A stretch of DNA of 64,000 bases, taken from Anaeramoeba flamelloides (taxonomy: Eukaryota > Metamonada > Anaeramoebidae). A program made the position numbers and the translations under genes. Below, in pieces: positions 13,424 to 25,967 of this stretch. The stretch is taken from assembly GCA_027625915.1 (NCBI GenBank), contig JANTQA010000047.1:558001-622000 (forward strand), given 5' to 3'. Below the pieces are notes generated by a model that was given only the letters and a program-made list of their open reading frames with translations, was not told the origin of the DNA and did no database searches. Every line of letters starts with the position of its first letter. The first letter of the stretch is position 1.

Positions 13424-13696
13424 TTGACTATATCAAGATCTTTGATTTTTCAATCAATTAGAAGAAAAAATATTTTTGTGAAAACTTTTGAAAAAAAATT
13501 TTTTTATGACTTGGAGAAGTACAATATTATCGACAAGACATACTTGCTTGTTAAAAACAAAGACATTTTTGAAAATTTTTCTTTTCAACAACAGATAAAA
13601 ATTGAAAACAATATCAAAAATGTTAGAAAACAACACTTAAGGACAATGTTTACAATTGATCAGTTTGCCACAACACCTTTTGATCCAAGCTTATGA
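13424..13696 (+). pseudogene. Unrecognised coding fragment
   Basis: A 90-codon open frame has balanced composition for this genome, with charged heptad-like segments and a C-terminal FATTPFDPSL. It lacks an ATG at the start of the open region and has no recognised domain. The C48-like fragment just downstream (13850-14010) may derive from the same decayed element or gene. It could also be a chance ORF. Confidence 0.3.
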
Positions 13697-13849
13697 AAAA
13701 ACACAAAGTTTTGATCTTGAAATATTTTCCAATTTGGATTAAAAAATCATTTTTCTTCATTTTTTTATGAAAAATGAAATTTTGAGATACGTGAACACGA
13801 ACACCGTGTTAAGGAGGGGAAAATGAAAAATAAAAATAATCAAGATTTT

Positions 13850-14010
13850 TTAACCTTAAAAACACTCTCTCAACAAACAACTTTGTGGCTAAATGATTGT
13901 ATTGTCAATGATTTTTGATCATTGGGTCACTTTGAATTGTTATATTGTCTCCACAAACAATTAGTCCGCTCCAACCCTACTGAAAAATATTCAAAGATAT
14001 AGAAATTAGT
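13850..14010 (+). pseudogene. Fragment resembling a Ulp1/C48-type cysteine peptidase
   Basis: The plus strand encodes TLWLNDCIVNDF followed by further coding-like sequence. This resembles the WLND..IN motif at the start of Ulp1/SENP (C48) catalytic domains. The piece is short and broken, and no His/Asp/Cys catalytic region was found downstream. C48 peptidases occur both in host de-SUMOylation and in several mobile elements, so the origin is open. The assignment rests on one motif. Confidence 0.25.
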
Positions 14011-14479
14011 TGTCTATGATAAAATTGTGTTTTTTGAAATAGAAAATTCAATTTCGATCAGAAGATCAAAATTTAAACTTACTAATTCATTCGAGTTATT
14101 TTTTTTTTGTAAAAACCAAGACAAAAATTAAATTGTTTTAAGAATAAAAATCACAGAAATCATGGTAACTTGAAAGTATTTTTCGATCATTACTTTTAAA
14201 GTGTTTAAACCTGAGATTTTAACAATTTTGGAAAATGAAGATCAACATTAGTGTAAGTTTTTAATGAATTTGTTTGTCAATTTCCAAAACAAAAAATAGA
14301 TAACTTATTTTTAATCTTGTTATTAAATTTTAAGTTTTATGACGAGCTTTAATAACCCGTTTTCAGGTTTTAATACAAAATAACATTTCAGAATAGAAAA
14401 CCAATTTCTAGGGTCTTATAAATTTTCACTGTCCTGCTGGGGCGACTGTCTTAATTATTACAAAGGGGTTGTGGTTTAG

Positions 14480-14790
14480 TCGTTTTTATTTTGGTTCTTT
14501 TTGTTTTTCCTTGAATTAAATCTCAAGGCCACGACTATGAGGAGAGTGTTTCCTCGGGTTGTTTGTGGAACAACATGATCCATGTCAAACGTACTGAACA
14601 TTTTGTATGCTTTTTTGATTAAATATTTTTTGATTGGATGGTTTCTCTCAAAACAAAATTTGTTGTTTAAATGAAAAGTGGGTTGAGGACGTATGTTAAA
14701 GGTTTTGTGGAATTTTTCATTTGAGGATCCAATGGAAATTAAATTTGCAAAATTAGTTGGTTTTTTTTTTTTAAAGAAAAGATATAACAA
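14480..14790. pseudogene. Decayed fragment homologous to 10381-10475
   Basis: Bases about 14672-14770 align with 10381-10475 over ~90 bp with a shared 19-nt core. The region has raised G+C and open frames on both strands (plus-strand GHDYEESVSSGC, minus-strand DMDHVVPQTTRGN), so I cannot say which was coding. The similarity shows a duplicated or repeated sequence; the RCC1 idea from the first copy is speculative here. Confidence 0.25.
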
Positions 14791-16690
14791 ATGAGTAAAA
14801 ATGATCTTTCTATTTTTGGGAGTTGGGGATTTTAGTAGATTTAATCAAACAACACGCCAATTATGGTGGTAATTCTTAACAGTCTTTGGAGGAAATAACT
14901 GTGTTTAATGTTTTGATTTGGAAACAATCTCCTTGTTATAATCTGAGTTTGGCCTTAAAGAACGAAAAAAATGATATTGTCCGAAGTGACATAAGATGAT
15001 ATTGAGGAGTCCGAAGAACGACGATTAATATCATCTTAGCACTAAAACAATCTCATTATTTTGAGTCTGGAAGGAGAACCAAAACGAAGAATTATAAAAG
15101 GTGATACTTGAACAAATGAAGCAATATGAGATGCTATTTATTTTTTCAACTCGGGATCTAACTCGTCAAAACAAAAAACAAACAAATAAATTTAACCCAA
15201 ACAAAAGTAATTTGTTATTTTTAATGGTACTTTGAAGAACCTACTCTTCAAAGGATCTCATTTTCCCAATGTATTTAGTAAAAACATTGAAGTTAAATTT
15301 TGAATTTTCATCATTTGAGACAAAACTTGGTTTAAATTTTCTAGAGATAAACTAGATCGTTCATCTATTCAATGAGATCTATCTATCCTTTTATTTTCCG
15401 TTTGTCTGACAATTCTCGGAAACGATCAAACATAAAAATCTGCATGCATCTCTTGGTGTTCTTGACGATGAAGTGTTTTGAACAGTACTTCGAAAATTTC
15501 CAGAGTTCCCAAAATGATTCCATTTTTGGAATTTTTCGAATCTCAAAAAATAAAATTTGGAATCATAAGATGAAAAAGATTCCAATGGAATCAATTTTTA
15601 TCAACCATTTTCAACTTGTTAAAGTCCTTTTGAAGGATAATTTTTCAAAAACATCATAAAAATTATTTTATTCTGATTCCATGGAACCAAAAAAAGAATT
15701 TTTATTTGGTACCAAAACTCTATTAAAAAAAAAAAAGAATCTTTTTTTTCCATTTCAAAGTAAAATAATTTTCTTATCAGGAATAAACTTAAAAACTTCA
15801 GGATTGGTGAAGAGACGATGAAAAATAAAATCTCTAGAAAAAAAACCTTAAATATTTATTTTTTTGAGAAATATAAAAATTATTTTTGAAAATAAAAAAA
15901 AAATAATTAATTATAAAAAATTTGAGAATGATGTGATTCCTTGTAAAAATGAATGGAAATAAGAAACGAGTTGAGATTTTTCATTGGAAGAAAAAAGAAT
16001 CATTTGATTCTATGGAATCAAAAAAAGAATTATTTTGGGTTTTTTTCAAAAAAGAATCAAAATGTGAACCCTGAAAATTTCAAAACTTGATAGAGTAAAA
16101 AAAATGTTTTTTTTTTTTTTTTCTTTAAAAAATGATCATTTATTTTTTCCCCCTTTCCAAAAATCTCTTATAAATGATCTCTACTCTCCTTTTTTCATTC
16201 ATTTGAAAGAAACCAACGATTTTTTATTTTAAAAAAAATGATATTACTTTTTTTTAAGAAAACAATAAAGTTTGTAAATAGACATTGTTTTCAATAAAGA
16301 TATGGAATTTATTCAATTTCCAAACTTTCCCCAAATGATCAAGCACTTTTTTTTAGTTTTTCTTGAACAAGTATTTTGGTTCCTTGGACCAAAATTTGTG
16401 TTCAATTGAGTTTTAAATTGAGACATTCACTAATCTCAATGTTATCAATTAAACAAAGTCACAAAAATTTCAAAGTACTGTTAAATAACTTTAAATTACA
16501 GATTTAATTGCAAAATTATTGGTAAAATACATCTTAATTCACTTTGTTAGAATTGGAAATAAGAAGATCAGAAAATTCCCAAACTTTGCCTAATATTACA
16601 AGGAATTCTCAAAATCTTTTGACAACAACTACAATACTATCTTAAACTCATAAGAGATCTAATCTCTTTCTTATCTGTAGATATCTAAAA
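14791..16690. other. Mostly noncoding; possible BTB-like scrap at 15372-15659
   Basis: A 95-codon open frame at 15372-15659 contains LSD, then CFEQYFENFQSS, loosely like the LSD....H..L....FE.YF pattern of BTB domains. An adjacent frame reads IKHKNLHASLG. This could be a degenerate BTB fragment or coincidence. The rest is A+T-rich with repeated aagaatc/gattcca-type words. Confidence 0.25.
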
Positions 16691-17027
16691 TTATTTACTT
16701 AAATTTTCACAAAGAAAAAGTTTATGTTGTTTAAAAAAATAAATAGCAAATAAATTTTCTTCAATAATTCCAAAAATTTGCCACTTTTCTCCTTTTTGAC
16801 AATATGATATACCTTCTCTCACAAGTCTAAAATAAACCAAAGAAACACCCCCATCAGTGTCTCCAGGTTTGCCACTTGGATCAAAATTAAAATTTTCTCC
16901 AAAAGCTGTTTTTTTGCAACATTCTTTGTCGTTTTGAGATATGAATAATCAAAAATTTATGTTAAAAATGACATTTTTTTGGCACCTACGGTGGTGTAAA
17001 TAATCCGTGTTTTTTATTTTCACTCAT
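16691..17027 (-). CDS. Unrecognised small gene, two open segments
   Basis: On the minus strand an open segment from about 16949 down to a TAA at 16691 encodes a well-composed stretch including FDPSGKPGDTDGG and EKWQIFGIIEENL. It lacks an internal ATG and so is easily missed. Upstream, an ATG at 17027 opens MSENKKHGLFTPP, and a GTAGGT donor follows at 16989. The only nearby acceptor (..ACAAAG) would join the two with the wrong phase by one base, so the exon structure is unresolved or the gene is damaged. I do not recognise the family. Confidence 0.4.
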
Positions 17028-18648
17028 TACTAAAATTTAACTCATGAAAAAAATATTGACTGACTTTCGAAATAAAAGAACCAAAATAAAGGGGTTGAAA
17101 TAGTTATTGAAGTCAGCACAGGTTATTGAACAAACTTGAGAAGTCTTGGATAATTTACAGAAAAAGATAGGAAATTTTTGAAAAAAAATCAAGAGTTTGA
17201 CTCGAGAAATTGATTCTTATGAATAAAGTTTTGTTCACGAATGATATATAACTCCCAATTTTCAAAAGAAAAATTATTCTGAATTGTTATTCTGTGAACT
17301 GTTTTCAAACAATTGTATCAAAAATTAAAGTATTTTCAAAAAAAAAAATATGTAAAAATTTCACAACACCTTTCTTCTCACTTCAATCTTTGTCTTTCAA
17401 GAAACTGGTCTATTTGTTTTTTTTTGTTTATAAAATTGAAAATTTATTAAAAAAAAAACTGTATAATTTTTAAAAAAAAAGATCTTTATTATTACGAATT
17501 TCATAGAGTCAGTTGATTTTTTTCAAAACCCAAGTTCCTTCACAGCCCAATACGAAAAGAAAAATTTTAAAAATTTATTCAGGCTTTGTATTTTTTGAAC
17601 TTTTGAAATATTAATTTAATTTCAAAAATTGGATTTAACAGAATGATATTAATTCTCTCAACAACCCCTGTTTTGTGAATTTTTTGTTTTTAGGAAAACA
17701 TTAAATGTTCTCGAATAGGTAAATTATCTAGATTATTCTCAAATGAATTTATTTTTTTGTCTGATACAACAATAAGAAATTAATTTTGTGTTTTGCGTTA
17801 AAAACTTAGTAACCAAAAAGACACACTATGAATAAAGATCCTTTACAACATTTACATTTAATTTTCTAGTTTTTAGTTTTCTTGAAATCGAGAAATCCAA
17901 GCCAGATCAAAAAAACGAAATAACTTGAACTTAAAAATAGTCTCTTCGATTAAAAAAATTGAAAATATATCAAACAATTGAAAAATTATTTCTAATTTAA
18001 TAAAAAAGGATTCAATACATAAATATTTGCAAATTCGTGAATAGTTGAAAAATAGTTTGAAAACGAAACAGTAATTTAAAAACAACCGAGACACACTCTT
18101 GAAACATGCCAATTTAAAAAGAAAATCACTAAGATTTTAAAAAAAGAGTTAAAACAACATTTTTTGTTCGAAAAAGAGAGGTACTTTCTGCTACATAGGT
18201 TATTGGTAGTCAGGTTTGGAAACATTATAAAAATTTATACCAAACCACTTATGAAAATCACTCTATTTTCCTTTTATATATTCAAAGATCTATTCATCAC
18301 TATTTTTTTCTTATTCAACTTGAAGTTACCTAATTATTTTACAAGAGCCTTTTTAAAATCAAGAAAAAATCCTGTTTTGAAAACTTTTCCTTTTTTAATT
18401 TGATTACAAATTGTTTTATTTTTAAACAATTTAAGTTTCATTTTTGGTTTAAATTTTTTCAAACTTGGAAGACACCTCATTTTATAAATATTCTTTGAAG
18501 ACAAATCTTTTTGAGAGTAGTTGACTTCATGAATGATAGAAAAAAAGAAATTTTAATAAAAATAAAATTCACTATTTTCTCAACTATATTTTTTTCTTAT
18601 TACCCCTTTAAATTCCAAATTCTCAATTCCAAAAACCAATACCAAATA
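17028..18648. other. Noncoding upstream of copy B
   Basis: No convincing gene. The ORFs at 17873-18112 (minus) and 18164-18403 (plus) are Phe/Lys-rich and overlap each other's neighbourhood without domain signs. Confidence 0.5.
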
Positions 18649-21600
18649 ATGAGAAACAGGAAAAGAATTGTTTTTATTTTGATTTTCGTTCTTGTTTTTG
18701 TTTTGAAAAACCAAAGCATTTATTCAACAACAATTTCCAACTCAAGAATAAACAATGACAACCCAAGAAAAAGAAAAATTCAAAGTGTGGGTGTTCAAAA
18801 AGAATTGAGACAAGTTTTCTACAAAAGCAAAAAAGAAAGCCCAACCAAAATCCAAAGCCAAAGAGAAAGCAAAATCCAAGTTATGAACGGTTACAGAAAA
18901 GAAAAGAAAAATTTAAAACAACAAACAGAATGTTTGGTTCAAAAAGACTCACCAGAAGTAATTGGTACAGAATTTCGGGTAAACAATTTCATTTCGGGTG
19001 ACCAAATGTATCCTTCAATTGCTTCAATTGGTTTAAACAACACGAAATTTGTAATAACTTGGTCAAGTGATGGGGATGATAACGATGGATATACTTATGC
19101 TATCCTTGCAAAATTTTATAATTCGAATGATGGCTCTGAGAAGGGCGAACAATTTCTTGTTAACAATTATACAAATGGCAACCAATATATTTCAAAGGTA
19201 AGAGCAATTTTAAAAGGAGAAAAGTTTGTTATTGCTTGGCAAAGTATCAACCAAGAAAGATCCTTTTTTGGAATTTATCTCCAAATTTTTGATTCCAAGA
19301 ATGGAAGCAAAGTTGGTGGAGAAATTCTTGTGAACAATTTTACAGATAATACACAATTTAAATCTAGAATATGTTCAACTGGCCAAAATGGAGAAAGATT
19401 TGTTGTAACTTGGCATAGTAAAAATCAGGTATTTGAATGAATCTAGATATGACATTTATGCCCATATTTTTGATTCCAATACTGGAAACAAGATTGGCAG
19501 TGAATTTCTTGTCAATACCCATACAGAATCGGCTCAAAAGAGTCCGGACATTTGTTCAATTGGTGAAAATGGAACAAAAAATGTAATAGTATGGGAAAGT
19601 TTGGATCAAGATGGAGACAAATCAGGAATTTATGCCCAAATTTTGAATTCAGAAGACGGAAGCAAGATTGGCAATGAGTTCCTTGTTAATAATATTACAG
19701 CCTATACCCAAGAAAACCTGCAATTAGTTCAATTGGACGAAAAAACGAGAAATTTGTTATTAGTTGGTCTTCTGAAATTGATGATGATCAATCGGGGTAC
19801 GATATCCATGCTCAGGTTTATGATTCCAATGACGGATCCACAATTGGTGATGAATTTCAAGTTAACACTTCGACAACGAACCGTCAAACATATCCTGCAA
19901 TCAGTTCAATAGTGAAAATAAAGAAAAATTTGTTATTTCTTGGCAAAGTTATTATTATGATTCATCGGGTTATGGTATTTATGCTCAAATTTATGAATCA
20001 AATGAGATCTCCAAAATTGGTGGAGAATTTCGAGTCAATACTTACACAAGCAATGATCAAGATAGACCACAAATAAGTTCAATTGGTCAAAATCTCAAAA
20101 ATTTTTTAATTTCTTGGCAAATCCAAGAGCAAGATGGAGATGGTGATGGAATATATGCACAAATTTTTACAACAGATTTCATTTGCAATTGCAATAAAGG
20201 ATCGTATAGCAATACAACCAATCCAGACTCATGTTTCCAATGCCCTCTCGGAACTTATCAAGCCGAAGTGGGGAAAACTGGATGTTTGGAATGTCAAAGT
20301 GGGCAGTATCAAGACAAGGAAGGCCAAAGCAAGTGCCTAGATTGTAAGATTGGAACATATCAAGATTTGGAATCACAAAGCACCTGCAAAGCGTGTGGTA
20401 ATGGAAAATATCAAAATTCAAAAGCAACAACAAAATGCCTATCATGTGGAATGGGGACTTATGGCAATGATGATGGATTATCAGAGTGTAAACTTTGCCC
20501 AAAGGGAACATATCAAAATGACGAAGGGCAGTCAGAATGTATCAAATGCCGAAATGGTACAATTAATCCCAACCAAGGCTCAACATCGATTGGCTCATGT
20601 GTTGAATGTGAATTAGGCAGTTATCAAAATCAAGAAGGAGCATCTGAATGCCTCCAATGCCCTGAAGGAACATATGGTAATGTTAAAGGAGCTGTTGGAT
20701 GCCAAGAATGTTCTACAGGAAGCTATTCATATCAAATTGGCTCGACAGTTTGCTCATTTTGGACAACAGGAACATACCAAGACGAAAAAGGGATGATCAA
20801 TTGTAAAACTTGTCCATTCAATGAATACCAAGATCAAGTGGGATCAAATGAATGCAATATCTGCCCATCAAACAGCGAAACGCTATCCAAACAATCTGCT
20901 TCGATCAAAGAATGTTTTTGCATGATTGGGTATTATGGCAAACCAGGAGAAAATTGCAAAAAATGCCCTGATGAAGGGATTTGCAATGAATTCAATCAAT
21001 ACTACCCATACCCAAATTCGGGTTATTGGAGTTCAAATGATGATCCTTATGAATTAATCAAATGTTCAATTGAAATTGCTTGTCCAGGTTATGAGGTAGA
21101 GAAATGTAATGACACAGCTGGATACACTGGACCCAAATGCAGTGAATGTCTAAATGGATTTTATAAACTGGAACATGAATGTGAAAAATGCCCATCAAAC
21201 TCAAACCAAAGATTATTTTTAATTCTTTTGGTTGTTTTTTTTTTCCTTTTACTTTTGTTGTTTTTTGCCAAAAAGGCAACTGCTTATTTTGGATCATTTA
21301 CAATCAGTTTTAGTTTTTTCCAAATCTTGTTGATCATTTATCAATTAAATATCAATTGGCCAACACTATTAAATGTCACTTTCAAAATGTTTCTCCCTTT
21401 TAATTTCAATTTGGATTTCTTGGCAACCGAATGCTCTTTTAGCTTTGATTATTTTCAAAAATGGTACATTTTGCAATCAACACCACTTATTTTTTTAATT
21501 TTTTTTTATTTTGGTTTATTGTTTAATCTTCATTCATTCATAATTTATTTACAGATATAACATCAATGAATTTATTTTAAATAAGTTGTCAATACTAATG

Positions 21601-22803
21601 TACAAACCAAGCAAAAAAACTGACCACTTTATTTTGTATTATATCCATTTGATCAAACACTATTTATTTGTTCCCCTGTTCCAAAGTTATTCAAAAAGGG
21701 AATTAATCAAATTAAAAAGTATATTCATCAATGTTTATTTAACTTTATTAACTTTAATTTATTTGATTTTATCACAAAAATGCCTAGAAATATTCAATTG
21801 CAAATATGATTCTTATTCTGAAAAATATATTTTTCAACCAGATGTCAAATATTATTGTTATGATGAAAAATGGTATCAAATTCTTCCATTTGCAATCACT
21901 TCGATTGTTTTATATATTGTTGGGATTCCCATTTTAATTATCTATTTGTTAATCAAAAATTCCAAAATTTTAACTGAAAAACAATTTGATATGAAATTTG
22001 GATTGCTGTGTTCAAGATACAACAAAAATTATTTTTTTTGGGAAATTATCATAATGTTAAGAAAATTATTTTTCATCATTATCATTCTCTTTTTATCTGA
22101 CTCAACAACTTTACAATTAATCATTTTAATATTGATATTAATTTCATTTTTAATTTTGCAATTCAAATGTAAACCATATTTAGAAAAAAGACACAATTTT
22201 TTAGAAACAATTTTATTGGCAATTCCTCAATTAATTTTATTTTCTGGATTAATATTCTATTCTAATGAATTCAATAATAATTCCTATTTATTGATATTAA
22301 TCATTTTATTCTTCATAATTATTGGTTTATTATTTCTAACATTAATAACTTTTTCTGATATATATTATAAAATTCAAATGACAAAATTAAACAATTATAT
22401 CAAAAAAAAACAAAAAAAATCCAATGATAATACTACAAGAAATAACAAAATCTTAAATTCAAATTTTCAACATAAATTAATTTTTGATTTAATGAAAAGA
22501 AAAAATAAAAAAATAAAATTATTAATATTAATTTCATGGTATTCTGTTTTAACAAAATCAAAATCAAGAAAATTATTATTATTTATCAACCATCTAAATC
22601 TCAAAATAACCAATAACAATGAATTAGAACAATTAAAAAAAAATAATCTCAGTTTATTTAAACATTTATTTCTAAATGATCTTGTTTATAAATTTGCAAA
22701 ATGGTACGATAAAAAAGCTACTTTACTTAATAAACTACAAATAAAATTTTTAATAGAAAATTTTTATCAATATCATAATGCTACTTTACAAAAGAAAAAT
22801 TAA
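18649..22803 (+). pseudogene. Cys-rich repeat multi-TM protein, copy B (complete length, frame-disrupted)
   Basis: The ATG at 18649 starts a signal-peptide-like segment (MRNRKRIVFILIFVLVFVLK), which is why I prefer it to the longer upstream frame. Then come a basic linker, the ~53-residue FVI.W repeats, the GCC2/GCC3-like Cys-rich units (nt ~20180-21200) and the eight or so TM segments with a Lys-rich tail ending at 22803. Compared with copy A the frame changes four times: near 19437, near 19710, near 19910 and in the T runs near 21488-21510. One conserved cysteine of the repeats is Trp here (TGG at ~20760, TGC in copy A). Each copy is intact where the other is broken, so the ancestral gene was whole. 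This copy shows the missing 5' end of copy A. Confidence 0.75.
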
Positions 22804-25092
22804 AAAAATTATTTCTAAATAAAAAATAAATATTATTTTATTCTCTTTTCTTAATAAAATTTAAATAATATTTTTTTATTATTTAGATATCATATACATA
22901 TTTCTAGTTCTTATTATATTGTATGATTATTCGTATTGTTTTTGTTTTTGTATTTAATTATTTTTCGATGAAAAAATGTTAATTAAATCATATACTTATG
23001 TTTTTAAAGATTTTTCATTGAAAGAATTTTTTTTTATTTTTGTAATAATTATCTTATAGATTTTTCTGAGAAGATTATTTATATTCAAAATTGTAAAAAT
23101 TTTTTAATTTGTAAATTTTCAATAATATCTTTTACAACTTTAAATACTGTTAAAAAGAATTTTTAATTAAATATATATATATAAACCCCAATTCAAAATT
23201 TTTAACACACCAAAATTCGATTTGTGAAAAAAAAAACTTATTTAATCAATTCAAGAAGATTTATCAAATTAGAACCATTCACTAATTGAAACGTTAACAC
23301 TTTTTTATAAATTACAATACTCACAAAACAATAAATAAATAATTATCAATACAAATAAATCATGAGTGTGTTAAAAATTTTGGAGAGAGCAAAACAAAAA
23401 AATACATTAGTAAATATGTTGAAATTCTATTAGGAATATTGATCGATCAAATGGTTAGATACTACCAACTAATTTTATTTGAGTTCTTCTATTTTGAACA
23501 ACTCAACTATAACCTAATATCAAGGGTTGAAAAAAAATTTTGATCCAACGAAACAAATTACGCAATTCAAACAATGAAATGAAAAGAAAAACTAAAAGAT
23601 GAAAAAATGATTTTCATATTTTACAAAAATCAAAATTATCTCCAATTTCAATGTAATTGTATTATTGTGATTGTTTGGAATGTTTTAGCTGTGTGGAAAA
23701 TTTTGAATTTTAGTTTATATATAAACTATTTTTCAGTCAATGGGGCCCAGTTACAATGGGGGAATTACATGTATCTAAAGTGTTTGTATGGATATTAGAA
23801 GAAAAATTTTATTTTGAAAATTTCCAAAATCTATATCATTTTTGCACATTTCTACACATTTGAGTTTTTTTTTTTCGATTTTTTTTTTAAAACGTCATTC
23901 AGTTGCAAATTATTTTTTTATTGCAAGATCAATAGTCACTAGGTAAAAATGCGTTATTCTAAAGTGATTGAAACCATGAAAATGATTGTTGAATTATCAT
24001 ATTGATTTCAATTGCAATTCTATTCATCTTTGATCCTAATATTTGTTTAATAAATGTGTTAATTTTTCACTTCATTGAAATTTCCCTTTTCAAATAGAGA
24101 ACACAAATACCAACACATTTTATTTCGGAGTTTGATTCCTAAAAAGAAAAGTATGGAAAATGAAGTGAAAAATGTTTCCTATTTATTATTCAAATGCCAG
24201 TAGAAGTATAAAACGAACATTGTTGTTTTTCTCAATGGGGCACTAAGAATTTGAGTTTTACAATTTTTAAGAAAATTTATTGATTAATTAATTTTCTTTC
24301 AGACATATATCAACTATTATTTGATGTTTATTATTCTGTTTATTTCTTATTTGTTCTTCAGAGGCAAATTATATAAAATAATATGATCTTTGAAAAAAAC
24401 GTTGGGACACTTTGACTCAAACAGAGTTTATAAGAAAAAAATATCCCGATTGTTAAAAAAAAAATAATATTTTCAAGCTCAAAGAAGATATTTGAACCTA
24501 GATAAAGTTTTTAAAGAATTGAATAATTTATCAAATTGTGAAAAAAAACAAAGCTAAAATATTAAAATAATAATAATAACTAAAATTTCTTATTGTTTTA
24601 AATTTTCAAAGATTTTAAATCAATATTTATGTGAGTTGATTAAAATAAAAACAAATTTCTTACAAAAAAAGAAATCAATAAATAAGAATAACTCAAAAAA
24701 CAAAGTGGGGGAGGAAAAAAAAAAAGAAAATATATCGTTTTGTTTCCTTCCACTTATTTAAATAAGAAATAACAAATTTGGATTTATAAAAGATATTATA
24801 TACTATTTTTTTCCAAATTGGTAAAAGTGTAAAAAATAACAAAATAAATACACAAAAAATGGGGTATACAAAGAAATGTCAGCTCTTATAAAACAATATT
24901 TGGCCGGCCTTAAATATAAATAAGAAGATATAATATAATAGATCTGTATATATATATATTTTTTTTTGAATCTTTAAATAATAAAAATATTATTCAATTT
25001 TAAACATAATTCAAAAAAAAAATAAAAAATGAATGGAATAATTGAATAAATGGGATAATCGAATAAATCGAATAATCGAAAGACAATCCAAT
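22804..25092. other. A+T-rich noncoding region
   Basis: The first ~80 bp are still homologous to the 3' flank of copy A (to about 3822), then similarity stops. It contains a short inverted-repeat element (23194-23382). No gene recognised. Confidence 0.6.
23194..23382. mobile_element. Short mariner-type MITE candidate (~190 bp)
   Basis: A 17-nt perfect inverted repeat, CAAAATTTTTAACACAC, occurs at 23194-23210 and again reversed at 23366-23382, with ATTC and A-rich sequence outside. The ends resemble the AACYCCATTCCAAAAATTTGGACACA ends of the elements at 54-56 kb. No coding capacity. Confidence 0.45.
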
Positions 25093-25967
25093 TTAATTGT
25101 ATTGGCTAAGAATGGATATTACATCGTGTTGGATAAAAATCTTTTCAAGAATTTGCAAGGTATCTGTGAGACAGCTGTCAAGAAAATTTACATTAAGTTT
25201 TTTTTTTTTTTTAAATGGTAGTCAAATCGTGGAATTTGAAGTCCATTTTCTGGGTGGAATTGGAATGAAGCAGGGAGATCGTCAACAATCAAGATGGAAT
25301 TGAGATCTCTATTCAGTAAAGACAAGTCTTTAACGAACGAACCACAAAAGTATGAACAAGATTCTCGATAGAGACGATGAGAAATATAATCTCCACTTGG
25401 ATCCAATTCATCAAGAATCTTATCTGCATATTGCTTGAGAGATGCAGTGAAAATGACTACTTCGAACATTTCGCTGCATCTCCTTAAAAAGTAATCAACG
25501 TTGGGTCTTTTTTTTACAAAGTACTCTTCGCATTTTCCTTCTTCTTCAGTTGGCTGTAATTTGAAGCTAAAGTCATAATCACATCGCTGTGTCATTGTAC
25601 TTGAAATGAGTGTTTCATCTAGGTCTAAACATAGGGTGATTTTTCCTTGATCACTCAGGCTTTGTTCAGGTAAAATCTATTTTTGGAATTGTGAATTCGT
25701 TGTAAATGGATTTTTTGAGATTTTTATTTTTTTTTCAAAAATTACGTTAAATTAGTAAGGGTTACAAAACAAGAAAAATTCCAAACAGTAAATTGAAGAG
25801 AAATTTAATAAAATGGAAAAACTAATTACCTGATGACTTTGGAATTGTTTGGTTGTGTTTGTAAAAGAAAATTCTTGAGAATAAAAAAATTCTTGTGGGA
25901 AAAATTTCTGATTAAAGTTGTGGTTCGTTGTGTTTTTGTGTAAAGGTTGTTCAACTAAAGTTGTCAT
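25093..25967 (-). CDS. NLI-interacting-factor / CTD small phosphatase-like protein
   Basis: Model on the minus strand: exon 1 is 25967-25830 (46 codons from ATG, Asn/Gln/Phe-rich leader). The intron is 25829-25677 (153 bp, GTAATT..AATAG, phase 0). Exon 2 starts at 25676 and carries the catalytic DxDx(T/V) motif as LCLDLDETLIS, then EYFVKKRPNVDYFL, FTASLKQYADKILD and ILIVDDLPASF, the standard blocks of the FCP/SCP (NIF) phosphatase fold. The expected C-terminal helix (TDTLQILEKIF, then HDVISIL) lies at 25174-25093. It is reached only by removing a 17-nt GTAAATTTTCTTGACAG (25191-25175) or by assuming one missing base in the preceding 15-A run. With the micro-intron the protein is 234 aa. Such enzymes dephosphorylate Ser/Thr, for example on the RNA polymerase II CTD; the exact substrate is unknown. 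Confidence 0.88.
25175..25191 (-). other. Candidate 17-nt intron in the NIF phosphatase gene
   Basis: The sequence has a GTAAAT donor and a TTTTCTTGACAG acceptor with no extra bases. Removing it joins two segments in frame and restores the conserved NIF C-terminus. The alternative is a homopolymer length error in the adjacent A15 (T15 at 25198-25212 on the plus strand). Confidence 0.4.

Noticed and set aside
15372-15659. BTB-domain gene
   Set aside because: Only a loose LSD....FE.YF resemblance split over two frames; kept as a weak note, not as a gene.
25097-25303. Plus-strand ORF opposite the phosphatase 3' end
   Set aside because: Antisense shadow of conserved NIF coding sequence, passing through a T15 run.
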